From assembly GCA_022009915.1 (NCBI GenBank), contig CP091730.1, positions 1,550,001 to 1,614,000 on the forward strand: a stretch of 64,000 bases of DNA, written 5' to 3'. How positions within the stretch are numbered: position 1 is the first letter of the stretch; every line of letters starts with the position of its first letter. Shown piece by piece: positions 20,850-31,084 of the stretch. The DNA comes from Alistipes putredinis. Lineage in GTDB: Bacteria; Bacteroidota; Bacteroidia; Bacteroidales; Rikenellaceae. Below the pieces are notes generated by a model that did not search any database, had not been told where the DNA came from, and was given only the letters and a program-made list of their open reading frames with translations. The position numbers and the translations under genes are program-made.

Positions 20850-22088
20850 CTACAAGAATATCGTTTTTGCCGCTCAGACGGCTGTTTTCGGCCTCGTAGC
20901 AAACGATATGACTTTCCACGGATTGTTCTATCGTCGTGCGGAGTTCGCTTCGGTCGTTGTCCAAGACTGCGCCTATGAAATCCTCTATGATGTTCAAATC
21001 GGCTCCGGCGTGGAAAGGCTTGCCTGTCAAATCGGAGAAATCGAACACCTGAACCGTGTTGTTGCGGAATTTGCGCACGCGCAGCGTCGTTTCGTCGCCG
21101 TCTATTTCGCCGTATGTCATCTTGATGTGCGTCGAGCGGAAGTCGTCCAGCGTGAATGCGTTGGCTACGAACGATATGGTCGTCTGGTCGGCGAGTTCGA
21201 GGTTGAGAACCTGATGGTCGGCCACGTCGTTGTCGCAGTGGTAGACGCATCGTCCGTAAGGGCCCTCGGCGAGTTGCTTGTCTATTACCTCGTCTATCGT
21301 GCTGCCGCGGGGAACGTCGAAGTTGCCAATCCACAGTTTGCGGTTCTTGTACAGGTCCACAGCCGAGAAAGGACAGCTTTTTTCGATAGAGCAGTTTATG
21401 CACCGCTCGGCGCTCCCTTCCGGCGCATTCTCCTTGCGGAACCAGCGCAGCGAACCGAAAGAACTGACCTTCGTACACTTGGAGCCGCACAGCCACAGCA
21501 GAAAGTCTATGTCATGGCAGCATTTGGCGATAAGCATCGGATTCGTTTTCTCGGCTCTGTTCCAGCTTCCGCGCACGTAACCGTGCGTGGTCCGGTCGAG
21601 ATTGATTTCGGCATAATGATTTATGGATACGATTTGTCCGAGTTCGCCGGAATCTACCACCTCCTTGATTTTCATGAAGTACGGGTGGAATCGCAATACA
21701 TGGCACACACCCACCAACACGCCTTTGCGCTTTGCGTTTTCCAAAATGGCGAGGCACTCTTCGCGGGTCTGTGCGATAGGTTTTTCGAGCAGGACGTGAT
21801 ACCCCGCATCTATGGCTTTCATGCAGGGAACGAAATGCTTGTCTTCGGGCGTTCCTATGATTACCGCATCGGCCGGAACCGGAGTTTTGAAAAAATCTTC
21901 ATAAGAGGAGAAGCATGCGCTTTGCGGAACATAGAATTTGCCGGCCAGATTTTCTCTGCGAATATCTACAGGTTCCACTATACCAACGAGTTTGAGCCTG
22001 TCGGGATGCAATACGGCATATTCCAGATATTTGTTCGTGCGGTTGCCTGCACCTATTACGACGATTTTTTTACCGGAGTGCTTGTCAT
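20850..22088 (-). CDS. Gfo/Idh/MocA-family oxidoreductase, cytoplasmic (two indels)
   Basis: ATG at 22088 gives MTSTPVKK. Adding one A to the run at 22065-22071 restores the Rossmann motif IVVIGAGNRTNKYL. The catalytic-lysine region is VLLEKPIAQTREEC, and the middle has a cysteine set (RCINCSIEKSCPF) seen in some family members. The frame can run to 20758, but removing one T from 20863-20867 gives the natural end LSGKTIFL with a stop at 20850, just before the terminator hairpin. There is no signal peptide, unlike the oxidoreductase at 8055, so it acts in the cytoplasm. The substrate is unknown. Confidence 0.85.
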
Positions 22089-22319
22089 TTTTCCGTAGAA
22101 ATTTTTGATAAAACGACTAAAACGCCTGCAAAGATATAAAATAAAACATATTTATAATATAATTCACAATCGTTTTTTTGTTCCCCGCGCGGAGCCTTGC
22201 CGCGAGAACTGCATGATAATGAATGAATACGGGGCGCGCGGGAAAAATATATATTTGAAAAATTATTTAAAATCGTGCAAAAGAAATGGGCCGGCAGGTT
22301 AATTTCAATCTCTTTTTAG
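22089..22319. other. Divergent intergenic region
   Basis: This AT-rich region lies between two divergent transcription units. No coding or RNA gene was recognised. Confidence 0.6.
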
Positions 22320-22327
22320 TATATTTG
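22320..22327 (+). promoter_or_regulatory. -7 box TATATTTG upstream of the PurF-like gene
   Basis: The sequence matches TAnnTTTG exactly, 33 bases before the ATG. The region 19-21 bases upstream (GGTTAATTT) is a poor -33 match. Confidence 0.55.
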
Positions 22328-22359
22328 CATCGTTGTAACGAAACGATATCTCCCCTTTT

Positions 22360-24238
22360 ATGAGCGATATTATCAAACACGAATGCGGCATAGTGCAAAT
22401 CCGGCTATTCAAACCGCTTTCATATTATAAAGAAAAATACGGTACGGCGGCCTATGGACTCAACAAACTCTATCTGATGATGGAGAAGCAGCACAACCGC
22501 GGTCAGGAAGGCGCGGGTATCGCCTGCATAAGAATTGGAGGCCAAGGCGGGAGAGGAGGAGATATTTCGCGAGAGGGCCGAAGGCAGCGGTGCCATTGCC
22601 GAGGTTTTCGCCGCAGTGAACAAGGCCGTAAGCGCAGCGATGACATCGGACACAATAGACGGAAACCCTGCCTTTTATGGGGCAGTTCTACATGGGGCAC
22701 CTGCGTTACAGCACAACCGGCCGTTCGGGAATTTCCTACGTGCATCCGTTTCTGCGCCGCAACAACTGGCGCTGCCGGAATCTGTGCCTTGCGGGCAATT
22801 TCAATCTGACTCAATGTAGACGACATTTTCGACAGTATAGTTGCTGAGGGGCAGCATCCGCGCAAAAATGCCGATACGTTCATCATGCTCGAACAGCCTG
22901 GGATGCCTTCTGGACGAACAGTGCGAACGACTTTATAGAAAATTCTCCGACGAAGGGTACAGCGCACAGGCTCTCAACGACAAGGTGGAGGAGTATCTGG
23001 ATTTGGAGTCTATTCTGGGCAAGGCATCCGATACATGGGACGGCGGCTATGTGATAACCGGCGTGACCGGCAGCGGCGACAGTTTCGCATTGCGCGACAA
23101 GTGGGGGCATACGCTCGGCGCATTATTACATAGACGATGAAATTGCGGTAGTCGCATCCGAAAGAGCCGTCATTCAGACAGCCATGAACGTTCCGACGGA
23201 CAAGGTTCGGGAATTGCTACCCGGACAGGCTCTGATAATCAAACGCAACGGCGAGGTAAAACTCTCGCGGATACACGAACCGCACAATCCGCGTCCGTGT
23301 TCCTTCGAGCGGATATATTTCTCGCGCGGCAGCGATGCGGACATTTACCGCGAACGCAAACTTCTCGGCAGGCTTTTGGTGGATTCCATTCTTCGGGAAG
23401 TGGATTACGATATGGACAATACCGTCTTCTCGTTCATCCCCAACACGGCCGAGGTGGCTTACTACGGAATGATGGAGGGCTTGAACGACTATCTGAATGA
23501 TTTGAAGCTAAGCAAGATATTCGCCATCGGGGAGAACGTCACCCGCGAACAGCTCCGCTCCATAATATCACGCACGGTGAGAACCGAGAAACTCGCCATA
23601 AAGGACATAAAGCTCAGGACTTTCATCGCAGAGGGCAACCGCCGCAACGATTTGGCCACCCATGTCTACGACATCACCTACGATTCCATCGTTCCCGACA
23701 GGGACAATATCGTGGTTATCGACGATAGCATAGTGCGCGGCACCACGCTGAAAATGAGCATCATCAAGATACTTAGCCGTCTGAACCCGAAGAAAATCGT
23801 GGTCGTTTCCTCTTCGCCGCAGGTGCGCTATCCGGACTGTTACGGCATAGACATGTCGCACATGGAGGAGTTCATCGCATTCAATGCGGCCATAGAACTG
23901 CTCAGACGCGATTGCAGGGAGGATGTCATAGACGGCGTGTACGAGAAATGCAAGGGAAAGCTCTGGCCCGCGGCGGGGCGGATATGCCGAACTGCGTCAA
24001 GGAGATTTACGATTCGTACTCTTACGACGAAATATCGCGTCAGATTGCGAAAATGGTTACGCCGGAAGACTGCCCCTGTCAGGTCAGCGTGGTATACCAG
24101 ACCATAGAGGATTTGAACAAGGCGTGTCCGGCCAACAACGGAGACTGGTATTTTTCCGGAAATTATCCTACTCCGGGCGGCAATAGATTGGTGAACAAAT
24201 CGTTCGTCTCGTACTACGAACGTTTTGTCGAGAAATAG
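22360..24238 (+). CDS. PurF-like class II glutamine amidotransferase/phosphoribosyltransferase (about six or more indels)
   Basis: The N-terminus MSDIIKHECGIVQIRL places the class II amidotransferase cysteine at residue 9, then KQHNRGQEGAGI and GHLRYSTTGRSG. The C-terminal phosphoribosyltransferase domain has the PRPP loop VVIDDSIVRGTT at about 23719-23754. Repaired length is about 625 residues, longer than standard PurF (about 470-500); this long form is typical of Bacteroidetes and ends PGGNRLVNKSFVSYYERF. Breaks lie near 22530, 22675, 22812, 22890, 23106, 23128 and 23957. The oxyanion region reads AGNFNLTN rather than HNGNL, so whether it makes phosphoribosylamine as PurF does is open. The next gene starts 28 bases downstream. 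Confidence 0.82.
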
Positions 24239-24266
24239 ATTCGAACACATAAAAAATACAAATGCT

Positions 24267-26209
24267 ATGCAAAGCAATTACAAATTACACAAAGAGGGTG
24301 GATTGATACCCGATGCTGAGCCGCTCGATATCATACGCCGTTACGAACGTATGAACACCACGATTCTGGAAACGGAAGCCGAGGGTGCGGATTACGTGTC
24401 CGACATTATTCTGAATGCCGTTAAGCGCAGCAACGAAAAAGGCGAAAAATTCGTTTTGGGCATTACGACGGGCAAATCGCCGCTCGGCATATACCGCCGT
24501 CTGGTGGAGAAATACAATGCCGGCGGAGTAAGTTTCGCCAACGTGTCGGTGTTCTCGCTCGACGAGCCTGTATCCGATTTGTCCGAAACACCATTTGAGC
24601 CGTAATTACCTTATCCACGAAGAGTTACTCAATCATGTGGACATCAAGCCCGAGAACGTATTCATTCCCGACGCGGAGACAGACATAAACGGAGTGCACG
24701 ACTTCTGCACGCGCTACGAGGAGAAAATCGCGGAACTCGGCGGCATGGACCTGATGATTATCGGCACCGGCGTACAGGGCCAAATCGGTTACAACGAACC
24801 GGGAACGTTCTTCAACAGCAAAACGCGTCTGGTCGCGCTGAACAACTCTTCGCGGGCAAGCGTTGCGTCGATGTTCTCCGGCGAGGAAAACATTCCGAAC
24901 AAGGCCATTACGATGGGACTCGGAACAATCATCAAGGCCAAGCGTATAGTGTTGGTGGCTTGGGGCGAGGAGAAGTCCGCAGTCATCGGAAAAATCGTCG
25001 AGGGCGACATCACTCCCGACATTCCAGCGACCTATTTGCAGACGCACCCCGATACGGAAGTGGTGCTCGACGAGACTTCGGCCCAAGAGCCTTACACGTG
25101 AAAAAGACGCCGTGGCTGGTCGGAACCCTGCGACTGGCAGCCCAAGTTCGTGCGCAAAGCGGTGGTTTGGCTCTGCCAGAAAGTCGGCAAACCGATCCTG
25201 AAGCTCACCTACAAGGATTACATAGACAACAACCTCGGTCAACTGCTCGACAGTCAGGGTACCTACGATTCGATAAACATCAGGGTATTCAACGACTTGC
25301 AGCATACGATTACCGGCTGGCCGGGCGGCAAACCCAACGCCGACGACTCTACACGTCCCGAGCGTTCGAAACCGTATCCGAAGCGTGTGGTAATCTTCTC
25401 GCCGCATCCGGACGACGATGTGATTTCGATGGGCGGAACGTTCTGCCGTCTTGTTGAGCAGGGGCACGACGTGCACGTAGCCTATCAGACTTCGGGCAAC
25501 TATGCCGTGCACGACGATGTGGTTTTGCAGTCGCTCGACTCGGCACGCGAATGCGGATTGGGAGACCGTTACGAGGAGATTATGGCCATCATCTCGGCCA
25601 AGAAGAACGGCGAGCCGGAACATCCGGTGCTCATGAAACTCAAAGCGGCGATTCGTCGCAGCGAGGCCAAGGCCGCATGCCGTCATTTCGGTGTAAATCC
25701 GGCCAACATCCATTTCCTCAATCTGCCGTTCTATGAAACCGGCGGTTTGAAGAAGGGCGAACTCACGCAGACCGACATAAACATCATCGTGAAACTGCTT
25801 CGCGAAGTGCAGCCTCATCAGATTTACGCTGCCGGCGACCTTTCCGACCCGCACGGCACGCACCGCGTGTGCATCGAGGCGGTTCTCGGAGCTATGGAAA
25901 TCGTGAAGGACGACGCATGGGTCAAGGATTGCACGTTCTGGCTCTACCGCGGCGCATGGCAGGAGTGGGATTTGGACATGGTGGATATGGCCGTGCCTCT
26001 GAGCCCCGACGAAGTGATAAAGAAGCGCCACGCCATTTACCGCCACCTCTCGCAGACGGATATAGTCCCTGTTCCCGGGCGCGGATGCGAGAGAGTTCTG
26101 GCAGAGAGCCGAGGACAGCACCCAGAACACAGCCCGCATATACGACGGACTCGGCATGGCCGAATATCAGGCGATAGAAGTATTCGTAAAACTTAATTTG
26201 GAGAAATAA
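24267..26209 (+). CDS. NagB-like domain fused to PIG-L deacetylase (about three indels)
   Basis: After repair near 24562, 25095 and 26080 this is one protein of about 645 residues. Residues 1-290 are NagB-like (SLDE, then GTGVQGQIGYNEPGT). Residues about 330-645 are PIG-L/LmbE-like, with the zinc motif SPHPDDD at about 25399-25419 and DPHGTHR at about 25849-25869, and end AIEVFVKLNLEK. In the NagB domain the Asp and His of the deaminase site (normally NDGH) are replaced by Gln, while the Glu of NEP remains; deaminase activity is therefore doubtful. The PIG-L zinc ligands are intact, pointing to amino-sugar N-deacetylation. True nagB follows two bases later. Confidence 0.88.
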
Positions 26210-26211
26210 TC

Positions 26212-27003
26212 ATGAGACTCATAATCGAACCTACCGGCAAGGAAGTGGCCGCATGGGCCGCGGCGCATATCGCCGAGTGCATAAACGAACATCAGAAAAA
26301 GAGCGAGCGTCCGTTCGTGCTGGGACTTCCCACCGGCTCGACGCCTTTGAAAACCTATGCGGAGCTTATCGAACTCTGCAAGGCCGGTAAAGTATCTTTC
26401 AAAAACGTGATTACGTTCAACATGGACGAATACGTGGGTCTGCCCGAACAGCACCCAGAAAGCTACCATTCGTTCATGTGGAAGAACTTTTTCAGCCACG
26501 TGGACATCAATCCCGACAATGTGAATATTCTGAACGGAAATGCCGCCGATTTGGAGAAGGAGTGTGCAGACTACGAGGCTAAAATCGAGGCCGCAGGAGG
26601 CATCGACCTGTTTATGGGCGGTGTTGGCAACGACGGTCACATAGCGTTCAACGAACCGTTCTCGTCGCTCAATTCGCGCACCCGTCAGAAGACCCTTACC
26701 GAAGATACGATTATCGCTAATGCGCGTTTCTTCGACGGCGACGTGAATCTGGTTCCGAAAACCGCTCTTACGGTCGGCGTGGGTACTGTGCTTTCGAGCC
26801 GTCAGGTGATGATTCTTGCAACCGGTTATGCGAAAGCCCGCGCCGTGCAGCACGGAGTGGAGGGCAGCTACAACCACAGCTGGACAATAAGCGGGTTGCA
26901 GGTGCATCCTAACGGAATTCTGGTTTGCGACGATGCTGCGGCCAGCGAACTCAAAGTTTCGACCTATCGTTATTTCAAGGATATAGAGAAGAATAACTTG
27001 TAG
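26212..27003 (+). CDS. nagB: Glucosamine-6-phosphate deaminase
   Basis: This intact 263-residue enzyme converts glucosamine-6-phosphate to fructose-6-phosphate and ammonia. The catalytic set is complete: FNMDEYVGL (Asp72-type general base), GVGNDGHIAFNEP (Asp141, His143, Glu148-type residues) and the phosphate-binding GLPTGSTPL. It starts two bases after the NagB-PIG-L fusion stop, so the two are co-translated; the canonical enzyme presumably does the deamination that the fusion cannot. Confidence 0.97.
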   Translation: MRLIIEPTGKEVAAWAAAHIAECINEHQKKSERPFVLGLPTGSTPLKTYAELIELCKAGKVSFKNVITFNMDEYVGLPEQHPESYHSFMWKNFFSHVDINPDNVNILNGNAADLEKECADYEAKIEAAGGIDLFMGGVGNDGHIAFNEPFSSLNSRTRQKTLTEDTIIANARFFDGDVNLVPKTALTVGVGTVLSSRQVMILATGYAKARAVQHGVEGSYNHSWTISGLQVHPNGILVCDDAAASELKVSTYRYFKDIEKNNL

Positions 27004-27036
27004 CCCTTGCCGCTGCACTCTTTTCAAGGACGAACA

Positions 27037-29061
27037 ATGAGAAAAAGGCATTCTTACGATACTTTGCCGCTTTGTTCGTCCTTTTCTGTTCGACGGCCCA
27101 GACGCGCTGGTCGATAGAAAAGGACGGAACGGTACATTGGCATGCCGGCGGGACGCTTCCGCATTCCGACCATATCGAAATGAGCGGCGACAGCATTTCG
27201 GCTGTAATCCGTTACGGTGTTGCGGCCGACGGAAGTTTTGCAATGGACCGTTCGGTGGTTTTTCCCATGCTCCGAACCGTTCCCAACAATACACACGCTT
27301 CGCTGACGCAGCGCGTGGCGGTGGATGTCACGCGTCTTGTAACGGTCGGTTCGCTTCCGCTCATCGAGGAAAAGTGTCTCGATGTATCGTTGAACGGAGC
27401 AATCGAGGTCCTGAGCCGTTTCAGCGTAGGTCGGGAGAATATCGGGACATCCCGCGGCGGTTCGAGACCTGCCGTCGAGTTGCGCCGCGTTATCTTTCCG
27501 TCGGTGGACAAACCTGTATTATGCGAGATTTACACTCTTAAAAACATCTCTGGGAGAGACATCACGGTGAATATTCCTCGAACCGTTTCGACATACGTAA
27601 CGGCCCCCGAGCGCGGAGTGGACGGTAGCTATGCGGTGGAACTGAACGTAGTCGGCGCTGGCAGTTACAGTGTCGCTCCGGATGCGGAGTCGAGTTTTTA
27701 CGCTACCGTACAGGGACGCATGATTTCGGAAAAGCCGCGCACGGTCGATGTGCCGGAGGAGTATGCGGCGCGAATGAATTTCATAAGGGAGATGGACAGC
27801 CGTCTTGTGCTGCATACGCCGGATTCGGTTATGAATACCGCGTTCCGCTATGCAAAAATACGCGCATCGGAGAGCATATTCAAAACCCGAGGCGGATATA
27901 TGCACTGCCCGGGAGGCGAGTCGTACTATGCTGCCATTTGGGCTAACGATCAGGCGGATTACGTGAATCCGTTCTTCCCGTTTTTAGGATACGGCAAGGG
28001 CAACGAATCTGCCCTGAATGCGTTCCGCCATTTCGCGAGGTTCATGAACGACGATTACCGGCCTTTACCCAGTTCGATAATCGCCGAAGGTCTGTACACG
28101 TGGAACGGTGCCGGCGACCGCGGCGATGCTGCCATGATAGCTTACGGAGCCGGACGGTACGCCTTGGCTTCCGGCGATAAAGATGTCGCTCGGGAACTGT
28201 GGCCGCTTATCGAGTGGTGTTTGGAGTATTGCCGCAGGAATATCGATGAAAACGGTGTGGTGCGTTCGCGTACCGACGAATTGGAAGGACGCTTTCCTGC
28301 CGGCGAGGCGAATCTTTGCACCTCTTCGCTTTATTACGACGCGCTCATTTCCGCGGATTACCTTTGCAGAGAGCTCGGTATACGGAACGACTACCGTCGT
28401 CGGGCTGTTACGCTGCGCAGGAATATAGAATCGTATTTCGGTGCGGACATGGGCGGTTATGAGACCTATCGCTATTACGACGGCAACAAGGTTCTGCGTG
28501 CATGGATAGCCATACCGCTGACCATGGGCATAGACGAAAGAAAACAAGGGAACGACCGACGCCCTGCTTTCAAAAAGAGGCTGTGGAGCGAAAACGGAGT
28601 GCTGACAGCCGAGGGCGACGCTACGTATTGGGACCGTGCGACGCTTTACGCGTTTCGCGGAATCATGGCCGCAGGTCTGACGGACAGGGTGCTGGACTAC
28701 TTGTCGAACTATTCGCGCAAAAGACTTCTGGGCGAACATGTCCCGTATCCGATAGAGGCTTTCCCCGAGGGCAGCGGACGTCACCTGTCTGCCGAAAGCG
28801 GACTTTATTGCAGGGTATTCACCGAAGGACTGTTCGGTATAAGGCCTACCGGTTTAAAAGCTCGTTCGCCATGACCGTGCAACTGCCCGAGACGTGGAAT
28901 GAGATGTCCCTGCGCCGTGTGCACGCATTCGGAAACGATTTCGACATATGCGTAAGACGTGAGGAAAAACGGGTTGCGCGTTACGGTCGGAAATGCAACT
29001 CGGAAATATTGCGACAAAACGGTGAAAAGAGGGTAGCAGAATAGATGTAAAACTGAAATAA
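27037..29061 (+). CDS. Six-hairpin glycosidase-like secreted protein (about four indels)
   Basis: ATG at 27037 with one A added in the following A5 run gives MRKKAFLRYFAALFVLFCSTAQTR, a signal peptide. An N-terminal beta-domain (about residues 30-260) precedes an alpha/alpha barrel with RYAKIRASESIFKT, GESYYAAIWANDQADY and YTWNGAGDRGDAAMIAYG, the pattern of six-hairpin glycosidases (glycogen-debranching or alpha-L-rhamnosidase-like). Breaks near 28855, 28970 and 29030 separate a C-terminal beta-sandwich (FAMTVQLPETWNEMSLRRV). Repaired length is about 674 residues with a stop at 29059. Specificity cannot be read from the sequence. It is 33 bases after nagB. Confidence 0.72.
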
Positions 29062-29092
29062 ATTTCCTTTAACTAAACTAAAATCAACGAAC

Positions 29093-31082
29093 ATGAAACG
29101 AATTCTCGAACTCGTGCTGGGCATGGCGGCGGTTTTCTCGCTGACGTTTGCCTCGGCCGCTCCGAAGGAGTACAAATTGTCGTCTCCCGACGGAAAAATC
29201 GAAGTTACGGTTACCGCTTCGAAAACGCTTACCTATTCGATAACAAGAGACGGAAAGACCGTTTTGGCCCGTCGCGCATCGCCATGTCCTTGCAGGACGG
29301 CAGTGTCGTTTTGGGGTGACAATGCGCGTTTTTTTCGGTAAAACGCAACTCTGTGAACGAAACTATTGCTTCGCCTTCGCACCGTCACAAAAACCGTCGA
29401 TGTCAATTATAACGAGCCTGGATTTGCGCAGCCAGAAATTCGGCGTGCAGTTCCGCGCGTTCGACGACGGTGTAGCGTATCGCTTTTTATACCAATGCCA
29501 AGAATCCGTCCTATACGGTTTCCGACGAGGTGGCCGAATTCAATTTCGACAAGGACTATACGGCTTATCTGCCTTACAGCCGCGACAAGAAGAATCCGTT
29601 CCACGACTCTTTCGAACAGCCGTACAAGGTGACTCCGATAAGTGAGTTCGACACTACCAATACGGTGTTCCTGCCCGTGCTCGTGGATTTGAAGGATGCC
29701 GGCAAGGTGCTCATCATGGAATCCGACCTCGAATCCTATGCAGGCATGATTCTGGACTACAATGCCGACAAGGGCGGTTTCAAGGGCCTTTTCCCGAAAT
29801 ATCCGAAGAGCTTTACTCGCGGCACCACCCGCTGCAAGAATTTCGTAAAGGATACATACGACTACATAGCCCGATTCGACGGAGCACGCACTTTCCCGTG
29901 GCGCGTTCTTGCAATCGTGGAGAACGATGCCCAAAGCTGCCGACTAACGATTTGGTCTATGCGCTCGCTTCGCCTTGCCGTATCGACGATACGTCGTGGA
30001 TAAAACCCGGAAAGTCGGCTTGGGACTGGTGGAACAACTGGGGTATATCGAATGTGGATTTCAAGGCCGGCATCAACACCGAAACATATAAATATTTCGT
30101 GGATTTCGCTGCGGACAACGGTCTCCAATACATTATTCTGGACGAAGGCTGGTCGCCTCCCGCAGAGGGCGACGTGATGAATATCCGTCCGGAAGTCGAT
30201 TTGAAGGAAATCGCTTCGTATGCGAAAAGCAAAGGCATAGGCGTAATCATCTGGGTGGTCGGCAATGTGCTTGACGAGAAATTGGAGGAGGCTTGCAAGA
30301 CCTATTCCGAGATGGGAATATCCGGCTACAAGGTCGATTTCATAGACCGCACAGACCAGCAGGCTGTGGAGATGGTTTACCGTATCGCCGAGGTTGCTGC
30401 AAAGTACGGCATGTTAGTGGACTATCACGGAATCTATAAGCCGACCGGTCTTTCGCGTACATATCCCAACGTCGTCAATTACGAGGGCGTATTCGGACTC
30501 GAACAGCTCAAATGGAGCAATCCCAACATGCCGCTTTACGACGTGACCATGCCTTTCATACGTATGGTCCCGGGTCCCGTCGATTATACACAGGGTGCCA
30601 TGCGCAACGCCAACAAGAGCAATTTCCGCGATATTTACAGTACGCCGATGAGTCAGGGTACGCGTGCGCATCAGGTGGCCACATACGTGGTGTTCGACTC
30701 TCCGCTCGTGATGCTCTGCGACACTCCGACCAATTATATTGCGGAGCCCGAGGTCACTTCATTCATAGCCCGCATGCCGCAGGATGCGGACAAGACCGTG
30801 GTTTTGCAGGGCAAGGTCGGCGAATTTATCGTAACGGCCCGCAGAGTGGGCAGCGACTGGTATGTCGGCGGTCTGACTTCGTGGACCGGCCGCGACTTGC
30901 AGCTTCCGCTCGATTTCCTTTCGGACGGCAAATACACGGCCGAGATAATGACCGACGGCGTGAATGCGTCCCGTATCGGTGAGGACTACAAGTTGGAGAC
31001 CCGCAGTGTGGATAAATCTTCCGTTCTTAATGTCAAAATGGCAGGCGGCGGCGGATTTGCCATGATAATCACCAAGAAATAG
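29093..31082 (+). CDS. Glycoside hydrolase family 97 (about six indels)
   Basis: The signal peptide MKRILELVLGMAAVFSLTFASA is followed by the GH97 N-domain (YKLSSPDGKIEVTV) and TIM barrel (WDWWNNWGIS, YIILDEGWS, YKVDFIDRTDQ, YHGIYKPTGLSRTYPNVVN, GTRAHQVA) and the C-terminal beta-domain ending GGGFAMIITKK. Breaks cluster at 29268-29500, with another near 29925; the rest is clean. Where SusB has a glutamate after the His of the HE motif, this has YHG, and an Asp in KVDF is available; this pattern resembles the retaining, alpha-galactosidase-type branch of GH97. It is periplasmic or lipid-free exported. GH2 follows two bases later. Confidence 0.9.
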
Positions 31083-31084
31083 TT

